From contig JANXAG010000013.1 in assembly GCA_025062375.1 (NCBI GenBank), forward strand, positions 1-52,816: a stretch of 52,816 nt of DNA, in the 5' to 3' direction. The DNA comes from Anaerolineae bacterium (lineage in GTDB: Bacteria > Chloroflexota > Anaerolineae > SpSt-600). The notes beneath the pieces were generated by a model. That model did no database searches. It had not been told where the DNA came from and saw only the letters and a program-made list of their open reading frames with translations. The translations under genes were made by a program, and so were the position numbers. Positions 32,233-39,536 of this stretch are shown here, in pieces; position 1 is the stretch's first letter, and the number at the start of each line of letters is the position of its first letter.

Positions 32233-33570
32233 TTATCGCTCCACTTGAAGGTTAAGCTCAAAGAAGTGCTTTATTACTTCTTCCAAATCCGGCTTGCTAA
32301 CTTCCTGAAGCTCGTATCTAACTCTTACCAGAGGTTTGTTTACTTTTATAACGTGTCTCAGGTCTATTGGAGTAGCCACCAGGACTAGGTCACAAGGTGT
32401 GGCGTTAATGGTGGCTTCGAGCTCTTCTATTTGTTTGGCTCCATATCCTACAGCTGGCAGAAGAGGTCCTATGTGAGGATACTTCTGGAAAGTTTCAGCG
32501 ATGGAGCCCATAGCATAAGGCCTCGGATCTATAAGCTCGGCCGCACCGAATTTCCGGGCAGCCACTACTCCAGCTCCATAACTCATTTCCCCATGGGTGA
32601 GGGTAGGCCCATCCTCAATGACCAGGACCCTTCGTCCCTTTATGGCCTCGGGGTTTTCCACAAAGATGGGCGAAGCCGCCTCTATAACGATGGCCCGGGG
32701 ATTCACCCGCCGAACACTGGCTTTGACAGCTTCCACATTTTCGGGCTTAGCAGTATCTACTTTGTTTACCACCACCACGTGAGCCATCCTCAAATTCGTC
32801 TCACCAGGATGGTAAGTGACCTCATGGCCAGGGCGGTGGGGATCGGCTACCACTATGTGGAGGTCAGGTTTAAAGAAGGGGAAATCATTGTTGCCGCCGT
32901 CCCAGAGAATAACATCGGCTTCTTTCTCAGCTTCCCGGAGGATGAGCTCGTAGTCCACACCACCGTATACGACGAAACCGTTAGCGATGTGGGGCTCGTA
33001 ATCCTCTCGCTCCTCAATGGTGCAGCCGAAGCGGTCCAAATCTTCAAGGGAAGCAAAACGCTGAAGGACCTGCCGTCTCAAGTCACCGTAGGGCATGGGG
33101 TGGCGGACCACCACCACTTTCCTGCCTATATCTCTGAGAACTCTTGAAACCCTGCGGCTGGTTTGGCTTTTGCCGCTCCCGGTCCTCACAGCGCAAACAG
33201 CTACAACAGGCTTTGAAGACTTGAGCATGGTGCTCTCAGCCCCCATGAGGCGGAAATCAGCCCCACAAGCCAGAGCCAGCGATGCCCTGTGCATCACGTA
33301 TTCGTGAGAGACATCGCTATAGGCGAAAACGACTTCATCCACGCTGTAGTGCTTTATAAGTTCTGGAAGTTCTTCTTCCGGATATATGGGGATTCCCTGA
33401 GGATAGAGAGGCCCGGCTAATTCAGGTGGGTATATTCTCCCCTCAATGTTGGGGATTTGGGCAGCCGTAAAAGCCACAACTTCGTAATTGGGATTTGAAC
33501 GGAAGAAGACGTTAAAGTTATGGAAATCTCTGCCTGCTGCTCCCATAATTATGACACGTCTTCTGCCCAT
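32233..33570 (-). CDS. Cyclic 2,3-diphosphoglycerate synthetase-like GTPase
   Basis: The 445-residue protein resembles the COG2403 family of predicted GTPases, whose archaeal member makes cyclic 2,3-diphosphoglycerate. The N-terminal Rossmann-like part begins RRRVIIMGAAGRDFHNFN. The P-loop is CAVRTGSGKSQTSR (about 131-144), and VVNKVDT resembles a G4 motif. The later part has RVLVIEDGPTLTHGEM. Whether the bacterial homologues make the thermoprotectant or do something else is not established. It is the last gene of the DUF177-to-tat operon and sits 13 bases after tatC. Confidence 0.8.
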   Translation of the reverse strand: MGRRRVIIMGAAGRDFHNFNVFFRSNPNYEVVAFTAAQIPNIEGRIYPPELAGPLYPQGIPIYPEEELPELIKHYSVDEVVFAYSDVSHEYVMHRASLALACGADFRLMGAESTMLKSSKPVVAVCAVRTGSGKSQTSRRVSRVLRDIGRKVVVVRHPMPYGDLRRQVLQRFASLEDLDRFGCTIEEREDYEPHIANGFVVYGGVDYELILREAEKEADVILWDGGNNDFPFFKPDLHIVVADPHRPGHEVTYHPGETNLRMAHVVVVNKVDTAKPENVEAVKASVRRVNPRAIVIEAASPIFVENPEAIKGRRVLVIEDGPTLTHGEMSYGAGVVAARKFGAAELIDPRPYAMGSIAETFQKYPHIGPLLPAVGYGAKQIEELEATINATPCDLVLVATPIDLRHVIKVNKPLVRVRYELQEVSKPDLEEVIKHFFELNLQVER

Positions 33571-33583
33571 AAATTAGCCTCCT

Positions 33584-34267
33584 TCAGCGTGCTATTTTGG
33601 AAAGCAATACACCCACTTCATAAAGCAAAATTAACGGTATCATCACAAGGCTCATGTTAAAGGGGTCAGGTGTTGGAGTTATAACCGCCGCTATTATGGC
33701 GATCACTACTATGGCATACTTGCGGTTCCGGCCAAGCCATTCAGGGGATATAAGGCCGAGTTTGGATAAAAAATAAATAACCAGGGGAAGCTCAAAAGTC
33801 ATCCCCATCCAAAAGAGGAAGTTGGTCACGAAATTTATATACTCCCCGATGGTCCACTGGGCCCTAGCCAGGTCTCCTCCGAAAGTGAGAAGATATCTTA
33901 CAACAAAGGGCAACATTACAAAATAGGCAAAGGCTAACCCAGCCAGGAAGGAGAGAGTAGCTGCGGGGATGAGCCAGTAAAGGTAACGTCTTTCATGAGG
34001 ATAAAGGGCTGGGAGGATGAATTTGATCAGCTGGTAAACGATAAAGGGCATAGCCAAGGCTAAACCTGCAATGAAAGCTACCCTCAAATACGTTATGATC
34101 ATTTCTGTGGGACGAAGGAAAATGGGCTTAAGTTCTCCCATGGGGGAGATGAGGATTTTGAGGAACTTGCCAGTGAAGAAAAGGCTGAAAATGATGGCTA
34201 AAACCAAAGCAATAACTGACTTAATCAGCCTTTCCCTGAGCTCTTCAAAATGCTCTAAGAGACCCAT
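33584..34267 (-). CDS. tatC: Twin-arginine translocase subunit TatC
   Basis: The protein is 227 residues from the ATG at 34265-34267. It is the substrate-binding core of the Tat system, which exports folded proteins. The N-terminal GLLEHFEELRERL and six hydrophobic segments match the family, with FELPLVIYFL in the fifth helix. A GTG at 34316-34318 would extend it by 17 residues and overlap tatA; GAGG five bases upstream favours the internal ATG. Together with the adjacent tatA it makes a minimal TatAC system. Confidence 0.95.
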   Translation of the reverse strand: MGLLEHFEELRERLIKSVIALVLAIIFSLFFTGKFLKILISPMGELKPIFLRPTEMIITYLRVAFIAGLALAMPFIVYQLIKFILPALYPHERRYLYWLIPAATLSFLAGLAFAYFVMLPFVVRYLLTFGGDLARAQWTIGEYINFVTNFLFWMGMTFELPLVIYFLSKLGLISPEWLGRNRKYAIVVIAIIAAVITPTPDPFNMSLVMIPLILLYEVGVLLSKIAR

Positions 34268-34286
34268 CCGGGCCTCAGATAAGTCG

Positions 34287-34520
34287 TTATTGTTTCTTTC
34301 CTCTCTCTTCGCCTTCACGATTTTCCAGTTTTAACTCTTTCTCAGCTTCCCGAAATTCACGAGCAATTTGAGCTGTAACATCCCTGGCAGCTTCCCGGAA
34401 TTCCCGAATGCTTTTACCCAGAGCCTTCGCCAGCTCCGGAAGCCTTCCAGGCCCGAACACAATTAAAGCTATGAGGAGAATTAGAAGCAATTCACCGGGG
34501 CCTATCCCCATGAAATTCAT
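34287..34520 (-). CDS. tatA: Twin-arginine translocase subunit TatA
   Basis: The 77-residue protein has the short N-terminal helix GIGPGELLLILLIALIVFGPG, the FGPGRLPELAKALGKSIREF amphipathic hinge and a charged tail, as in TatA/TatB proteins. The ATG overlaps the nusB stop (ATGA at 34517-34520). A second ATG lies three codons in. It pairs with tatC directly downstream; no separate TatB is visible, so a two-component Tat system is likely. Confidence 0.93.
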   Translation of the reverse strand: MNFMGIGPGELLLILLIALIVFGPGRLPELAKALGKSIREFREAARDVTAQIAREFREAEKELKLENREGEERGKKQ

Positions 34521-34972
34521 TTTTTCTTCCTCCTCTTCCTCTTTTTCCTGTTGCCCATCACGAAACTTTCCTCCTTTTCCACCACAGTCCCCAGCACCCC
34601 GTTTACAAAGCGATAAGAGTTATCGTTTCCGAAAAGTTTGGCAAGCTCCACTGCTTCATTTATGGCCACTTTCACAGGTGTTTCAGGAACATAACCGATC
34701 TCATAAAGAGCAATCCTGAGGATGTTACGGTCAACACAGGGTAACTGATTTATAGGCCAGGCAGGTGCATATTTGCTTATAATGGAATCCAGTTGTTTGA
34801 GGTTGACAATAACTCCCAGAACCAGGCGCCGGAAGTATTGAACTAATTCGTCAGGTAAAGGATTTTCCTCAAGCCTGCTCTGCAGGACTGTTTCAGGATC
34901 GTGCCCCACTATATCAATTTCAAAGAGGGCCTGTAAAGCAAGAACGCGAGCATCCCTTTTCTTGCTGACCAT
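34517..34972 (-). CDS. nusB: Transcription antitermination factor NusB
   Basis: The 151-residue all-helical protein acts with NusE in rRNA antitermination. It shows the typical ALQALFEID start, RNILRIALYEI in the middle and AINEAVELAKLFGNDNSYRFVNGVLG near the end, all NusB hallmarks. A Lys/Arg-rich tail (RKKRKRRKKK) is longer than usual. It overlaps tatA by four bases and follows the Asp23-family gene after three bases. Confidence 0.95.
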   Translation of the reverse strand: MVSKKRDARVLALQALFEIDIVGHDPETVLQSRLEENPLPDELVQYFRRLVLGVIVNLKQLDSIISKYAPAWPINQLPCVDRNILRIALYEIGYVPETPVKVAINEAVELAKLFGNDNSYRFVNGVLGTVVEKEESFVMGNRKKRKRRKKK

Positions 34973-34975
34973 CTT

Positions 34976-35302
34976 CTAAGACTTTTTCTTGACTCCTTCT
35001 ATCCGAATGTTAACTTCTGAAACCTCCATACCGGTAATGTTTTGAATGGCTCTGGCTATTTCGCTCTGAAGTTCAAGCCCTAACTTATACATGTTGACAT
35101 CAGCATTAGCAATAATGTGAAGGCTAACCCAAACTTTATCATCCTGCACCTTGACCTTCACCCCACCCTCTGGAACGTGAAACTTGAAAAGGCCAGGAAG
35201 GGCTACGGCTATTACCTCCGGGTGAGATAATGCTGTTAATCTGACTATGGTTTTCAGGACTTTTGGCGATATTATAACCTTACCAGGGATTGCACGCTCC
35301 AT
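34976..35302 (-). CDS. Asp23/Gls24 family envelope stress response protein
   Basis: The 108-residue protein has the Asp23/DUF322 fold pattern: ISPKVLKTIVRLTALSHPEV, then VKVQDDKVWVSLHIIANADVNM and ELQSEIARAIQNITGMEVSEVNIRIEGV. In many bacteria this gene sits directly before nusB, as here. Its exact role is unknown; in Firmicutes relatives are tied to cell-envelope stress. It lies one base after fabG. Confidence 0.9.
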   Translation of the reverse strand: MERAIPGKVIISPKVLKTIVRLTALSHPEVIAVALPGLFKFHVPEGGVKVKVQDDKVWVSLHIIANADVNMYKLGLELQSEIARAIQNITGMEVSEVNIRIEGVKKKS

Positions 35303-35303
35303 A

Positions 35304-36047
35304 TTAAGTGGCTAAACCTCCGTCTACGGCTAAAACCTGGCCTGTTATAAAACTGGCCTCATCGGAAGCCAGAAAGGCTACTGCATTGGCTACATCTTCA
35401 GGTTTCCCAACCCTACCCAATGGAGTAAGTTCAATGGCCTTCCTCTTGAGCTCCTCCGGCAGAGAAGCAGTCATATCGGTTTCAATAAAGCCCGGAGCCA
35501 CGGCATTAACTGTGATATTGCGGGGGCCAAGCTCTTTGGCTAAGGCCTTTGTAAAACCTATAAGGCCCGCCTTGGAAGCACAATAATTTGCCTGGCCCGG
35601 ATTCCCCCTGATCCCTGCAATTGAAGTAATATTAATTATGCGGCCATAGCGCTGTTTGAGCATGGTGCGAAGGACGGCTCTGGAACAATTGAAAGCGCTC
35701 TTCAGGTTAGTATCTATCACTTCATCCCAATCCGATTCTTTCATCATAGCCAAGAGATTGTCACGGTTTATGCCAGCGTTGTTAACCAGGATATCCACCT
35801 TGCCAAAGGCTTTGATAGATTCATCTACGAGACGCTGGGCCTCTTCAAATTTGCTTACATCGGCTTGAATGGCAATGGCTTCACCACCTCTGGCTTTAAT
35901 TTCCTCCACCACTTCCTGGGCCGCTTGAGCTCCTTTGTTGTAATTTACCACTACTTTTGCCCCAAGGGAGGCCAGTTTTAAGGCTATCGCTCTTCCTATC
36001 CCCCGGGAACTTCCGGTAACTATAGCCACCTTCCCGTCAAGTTTCAT
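35304..36047 (-). CDS. fabG: 3-oxoacyl-[acyl-carrier-protein] reductase
   Basis: The 247-residue short-chain dehydrogenase reduces 3-ketoacyl-ACP with NADPH. The cofactor motif TGSSRGIG lies at 11-18, NNAG at 89-92, and the catalytic Ser142, Tyr155 and Lys159 are all in place (ITSIAG, YCASK). The C-terminal ITGQVLAVDGG is typical of FabG. It is part of the fabK-fabD-fabG group in a single operon; the coiled-coil gene separates it from fabD by 77 bases. Confidence 0.94.
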   Translation of the reverse strand: MKLDGKVAIVTGSSRGIGRAIALKLASLGAKVVVNYNKGAQAAQEVVEEIKARGGEAIAIQADVSKFEEAQRLVDESIKAFGKVDILVNNAGINRDNLLAMMKESDWDEVIDTNLKSAFNCSRAVLRTMLKQRYGRIINITSIAGIRGNPGQANYCASKAGLIGFTKALAKELGPRNITVNAVAPGFIETDMTASLPEELKRKAIELTPLGRVGKPEDVANAVAFLASDEASFITGQVLAVDGGLAT

Positions 36048-36124
36048 TTACACCCTCCAGGCGCTCAATTCTAATTTTAGCCCTTTAGATAAAATTTTCA
36101 AGTTAAAAGCCCCGCCCCTTTTCC

Positions 36125-36643
36125 TCACCTCACAAACTGACCAATGGCCAGAAGGATGCTTATGACCGTGCCCAGAACCGCTATGGAGCCAATCAGCCAG
36201 CGGGACTGAGCCAGCATCCTCTCCTGAATAAGGTCAAGCCTCGCCTCCATACTCCTATGAAATGAGTCAAAACGCTCATCCATATCTTTTCTCAAAGCAT
36301 CAATTCGGCCATTTACTTCCCTCTGGAACGAGTCAAAGCGTTCATCCATGTCCTTCCTCAGGGCATCAATCCGGTCGTGAATGGCGTCGAAACGTTTGTC
36401 CACCAATTCAAAACGTCTGTCCACAGACTCCCTGAAAGCTGCAAGCTCCGTCCTTATACCTTTCAAATCCTCTTCCATCCTCTCAAGGCGAAAAATGACC
36501 TCTTTAAACTCCTCACGAGTCACAGCCACCGATGGTATCGCCTTCACAAACCACGAAAGAAGGTCCAACGTGGCCTTATCCCCAAGAGCTTCTCTAACGC
36601 TTGTTGGAACCTCCACCGCTATCTCAAGTCCCCTCTTTTCCAT
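36125..36643 (-). CDS. Coiled-coil, C-terminally membrane-anchored protein
   Basis: The 172-residue protein is not recognised at family level. After a short globular start (residues 1-45), a heptad-repeat coiled coil runs to about 145, including two nearly identical 22-residue blocks, RIDALRKDMDERFDSF, in tandem. A hydrophobic helix (IGSIAVLGTVISILLAIGQF) closes the protein as a tail anchor. It resembles DUF1640-type or phage-tail-fibre-like coils often found beside unrelated genes. It sits between fabD (overlap 20 bases) and fabG (77 bases). Confidence 0.7.
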   Translation of the reverse strand: MEKRGLEIAVEVPTSVREALGDKATLDLLSWFVKAIPSVAVTREEFKEVIFRLERMEEDLKGIRTELAAFRESVDRRFELVDKRFDAIHDRIDALRKDMDERFDSFQREVNGRIDALRKDMDERFDSFHRSMEARLDLIQERMLAQSRWLIGSIAVLGTVISILLAIGQFVR

Positions 36644-37589
36644 AGTTCATCTCCTTGAGTTCTTTAATAAAACTCTCGAGTTCGGAAGAGTTCCCAATGT
36701 TGAAAACCCTAGCTCCTGGCGCTGTTCTTTTGATAAGACCGGTAAGCACTTTCCCAGGGCCGATCTCTACAAAAACTTCAACCCCACTCTGGGCCATGAA
36801 TTCTACCGATTCTTTCCAGAGGACCGGTCTTGTCAATTGTAGCGCTAATTCCTCCACTATCTCTTCAGGATTCTGGATGGGAAAAGCCTTAGTATTGGCT
36901 ACAACAGGCCAGACCGCAGGTTTTATATTAACTTCGGAAAGGGCCTTTTTTAATCCTTCCTGCACTGAAGCCATCAATTCTGTGTGAAAGGCTCCACTCA
37001 CTTTAAGAGGTATGACCTTAGCTCCGACAGCTCTGAGGGCCAAGAAAGCTTCTTCCAACGCCTCTCTATGCCCTGAGATGACGTATTGCTCTGGAGAGTT
37101 ATGGTTGGCGACTTTAAGACATAAACCTGTGCGGAAAGATATTTCCTGACATATCCCTTCAAGCTTCTGGAGGTTTATTCCGATAACGGCTGCCATTCCT
37201 CCACGATGCTTTTCTCCGCTTTCCTTCATCAGGCAAGCCCTTGTTCTTACCAGTGAAAGCCCCTCCTCAAAGCTCATAGCACACGAAGCCACCAGGGCAG
37301 TGTATTCCCCGAGACTGTGGCCAGCTACAAAGAGAGCTCTATCCACTTCTATCCTACTCTTCAATGCTTCCCATAAAGCCAGGGAAACTACAAAAACAGC
37401 TGGCTGGGTATTTATAGTATCATTAAGGGCCTCTTCTGGGCCTTCAAAACAAAGCCGGGAGAGGGGAAATTTAAGGATTTCATCGGCTAACATGAAGACT
37501 TCCGCTGCTTCCTGGTAAGACTCAAAGGCTTCTCTCCCCATACCTACGTATTGGGAACCCTGTCCGGGGAAAACAAAGGCTAGTTTCAT
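36624..37589 (-). CDS. fabD: Malonyl-CoA:ACP transacylase
   Basis: The 321-residue enzyme loads malonyl groups onto acyl carrier protein. GQGSQ at 9-13 and the nucleophilic Ser92 in GHSLGEY are clear, and the VSGAFHTELM motif holds the catalytic His. Length and order match FabD. It overlaps fabK by four bases upstream and the coiled-coil gene by twenty downstream, so translation is coupled throughout. Confidence 0.95.
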   Translation of the reverse strand: MKLAFVFPGQGSQYVGMGREAFESYQEAAEVFMLADEILKFPLSRLCFEGPEEALNDTINTQPAVFVVSLALWEALKSRIEVDRALFVAGHSLGEYTALVASCAMSFEEGLSLVRTRACLMKESGEKHRGGMAAVIGINLQKLEGICQEISFRTGLCLKVANHNSPEQYVISGHREALEEAFLALRAVGAKVIPLKVSGAFHTELMASVQEGLKKALSEVNIKPAVWPVVANTKAFPIQNPEEIVEELALQLTRPVLWKESVEFMAQSGVEVFVEIGPGKVLTGLIKRTAPGARVFNIGNSSELESFIKELKEMNYGKEGT

Positions 37590-38536
37590 TTTGCAACGTA
37601 AGAAGGAAGTTTTTTGGTCAAAATTTCCTCTGCTTCAGCTATTATTCGCTCAATAAGGACTTTTACCGGGACTATGTCGTGTATAAGGCCACAGGATTGT
37701 CCCGCCATGAAGGAACCGTTTTCCCAATCTCCTTCCAGCACTGCCTTACGAAGGGCGCCGGTGCCAAAGGCAATTATTTCCTCTTCTGAAGCTCCCTTCT
37801 TCTCTAATTCCTGGAACCGGTGAACCATGGGGTTTTTGAGGGCTCTAACAGGGTGACCAAGGCTATGCCCTGTCACCATAGTGGCTCTATCGTGAGCTTT
37901 CACAATTTGCTCTTTGTAAACAGGATGCGCAATGCATTCTTCAGTGCAAATAAAGCGAGTCCCCATCTGCACTCCGACAGCCCCAAGGGCAAGGGCAGCT
38001 GCAAGACCACGTCCGTCGGCGATGCCACCGGCTGCAATAACAGGTATCTTCACGGCATCTACCACCTGAGGGACAAGTGGCATGGTGGCCACGTCCCCGA
38101 TATGGCCACCTGATTCCATCCCTTCGGCCACCAGAGCATCAACCCCTAATCGTTCAAGGCGCTTGGCGAGCGCTACCGAGGCCACTACCGGAATAACTAT
38201 TATCCCTGCTTCTTTGAGGAGGCCTATGAAGGGAGCTGGATTCCCTCCCCCAGTTGTCATTACCGGAACTTTTTCTTCAATGCATATCTTTACCACTTCA
38301 GAAACGTAAGGGGAAAACATGGGAACGTTTACCCCAAAAGGTTTGTCAGTCCGCTCCTTTATCTTACGAATCTGGTCCCTTACATAATCTGGAGGAGCGT
38401 TTCCAGCCCCCAATACTCCAAGGCCTCCAGCTTCTGAGACAGCCGAAACCAATTCGGCAGTAGCCACCCATGCCATTCCTCCCTGGATAATGGGGTGCTT
38501 TATCCCTAACAAATCGCAGAGAGGAGTTTTTAGCAT
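37586..38536 (-). CDS. fabK: Enoyl-ACP reductase II (FabK-type FMN enzyme)
   Basis: The 316-residue TIM-barrel flavoprotein reduces enoyl-ACP in the last step of fatty-acid elongation. It starts with LGIKHPIIQGGMAWVA, and GMESGGHIG, AAGGIADGRGLAAALALGA and GVQMGTRF are conserved in FabK. The nitronate monooxygenases are close relatives, but location with fabD and fabG supports the reductase role. It starts 19 bases after rpmF and overlaps fabD by four bases. Confidence 0.92.
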   Translation of the reverse strand: MLKTPLCDLLGIKHPIIQGGMAWVATAELVSAVSEAGGLGVLGAGNAPPDYVRDQIRKIKERTDKPFGVNVPMFSPYVSEVVKICIEEKVPVMTTGGGNPAPFIGLLKEAGIIVIPVVASVALAKRLERLGVDALVAEGMESGGHIGDVATMPLVPQVVDAVKIPVIAAGGIADGRGLAAALALGAVGVQMGTRFICTEECIAHPVYKEQIVKAHDRATMVTGHSLGHPVRALKNPMVHRFQELEKKGASEEEIIAFGTGALRKAVLEGDWENGSFMAGQSCGLIHDIVPVKVLIERIIAEAEEILTKKLPSYVAK

Positions 38537-38555
38537 TTTGTCCTCCCGAGGGGAT

Positions 38556-38741
38556 TTACTCTTCTTCTACCTTTAACACCTTTATCCCCCGGTAGTTTCC
38601 ACAGTAAGGGCATACCCTGTGAGGGAGGGTTGGCTTGTGGCATGAGGGACAGGGCGCAAGCTGGGGAGGTTTAACGGAATAATGGCTTCGACGCCTGTCT
38701 CTTCGGCCCTTGGAAACCTTTTTCTTGGGCAGAGCTCCCAT
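38556..38741 (-). CDS. rpmF: 50S ribosomal protein L32
   Basis: The 61-residue zinc-ribbon ribosomal protein has the KKKVSKGRRDRRRSH start and the two cysteine pairs CPSC and CPYC. The GTG at 38750 belongs to the frame, but AAGGAGG precedes the ATG at 38739-38741 by about nine bases, so I use the ATG. It lies between DUF177 and fabK, a common arrangement that couples ribosome and membrane-lipid synthesis. Confidence 0.96.
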   Translation of the reverse strand: MGALPKKKVSKGRRDRRRSHYSVKPPQLAPCPSCHKPTLPHRVCPYCGNYRGIKVLKVEEE

Positions 38742-38762
38742 TTCCGGCACCTCCTTTGGGTT

Positions 38763-39305
38763 TTAATTTTCAAGAGCAACTTTAAGGGCTTTAAGAGCTG
38801 CCCAGCGTGGATCTATTTCCTCTTCCTCGCATCCACATGGCCCCAAATTGAGGTTGTGGCCACATTTAGGGCAAAGCCCAGGGCAATCGGGCCTGCACAG
38901 AGATTTCATCGGGATGTTCAGGATAATGTGCTGGCGTATAACTTCTGTGAGATCCAGAATGTGAGAAGAGTCTATCAAGTTGCTCTCCTCCACCTCGGCT
39001 GGGTCCCAGGCGAGATGAGAGCCTGTGTCTACATCTATGGTGGCCTTGAACTCTTCCTTTATTTGAAACTCAATGGTTTCCACAACTGGCTCCAGGCAAC
39101 GGCCGCAGTAGAGGTTTAGGGGTATTCTAAAAGTGCCTGTTACCAGGATGTTATAACGACCAGCGTGAAGGAGAACAACCTTGCCCACAAGGGGTCCAGC
39201 CGGGCTGAAGCTTTCATCCAGGCCTTCTACCGACTCATGTATTTCGTATTCCCGGAAAGCCCCTGTGGGTTCTTTGAGAAGTTGGGCAACGTTAAAACTA
39301 AGCAA
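38763..39305 (-). CDS. DUF177 (YceD-like) protein
   Basis: About 180 residues. It belongs to the YceD/DUF177 family, which is linked to rpmF across bacteria and is implicated in 23S rRNA or L32 metabolism. The central LNLYCGRCLEPV and the later CRPDCPGLCPKCGHNL give paired cysteines, likely a zinc site. TTG (39303-39305) has GGAGG 8 bases upstream and family members usually begin there; the ATG at 39320 is an alternative with a leader of only about 6 bases. It is the first gene of the operon. Confidence 0.9.
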   Translation of the reverse strand: MLSFNVAQLLKEPTGAFREYEIHESVEGLDESFSPAGPLVGKVVLLHAGRYNILVTGTFRIPLNLYCGRCLEPVVETIEFQIKEEFKATIDVDTGSHLAWDPAEVEESNLIDSSHILDLTEVIRQHIILNIPMKSLCRPDCPGLCPKCGHNLNLGPCGCEEEEIDPRWAALKALKVALEN

Positions 39306-39332
39306 TTTTACCCCCTCCATTTGAGTTCCCAA

Positions 39333-39361
39333 ATTATATTACACTTACCAGGCCCTGTCAA
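39333..39361 (-). promoter_or_regulatory. Promoter of the DUF177-rpmF-fab-tat operon
   Basis: A consensus sigma70 promoter: minus-strand TTGACA (39356-39361) and TATAAT (39333-39338), 17 bp apart. It probably drives the whole run down to the hairpin at 32203-32222, eleven genes. Confidence 0.85.
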
Positions 39362-39492
39362 AATAATTTCCGCTGAAGTCCGAGTTAACATACGGATTCC
39401 GAGAGGCCGAGGCTGAACCCTGCTCTCAGGAGTGCAAGATGCCAGGCTGAAAGGAACAAAATGGAACAACACCTTTCGTCCTTTATCCATCC

Positions 39493-39536
39493 CTAAGGGC
39501 CGGTTGGGGCTTGGCGATGAGAAGCGGAGCCCTTAG
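39493..39536 (-). other. 8-bp inverted repeat around the ftsH stop codon
   Basis: CTAAGGGC (39493-39500) and GCCCTTAG (39529-39536) can pair across a 28-base loop; the second arm contains the ftsH stop codon. No T-run follows, so it is not a standard terminator. Confidence 0.4.
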
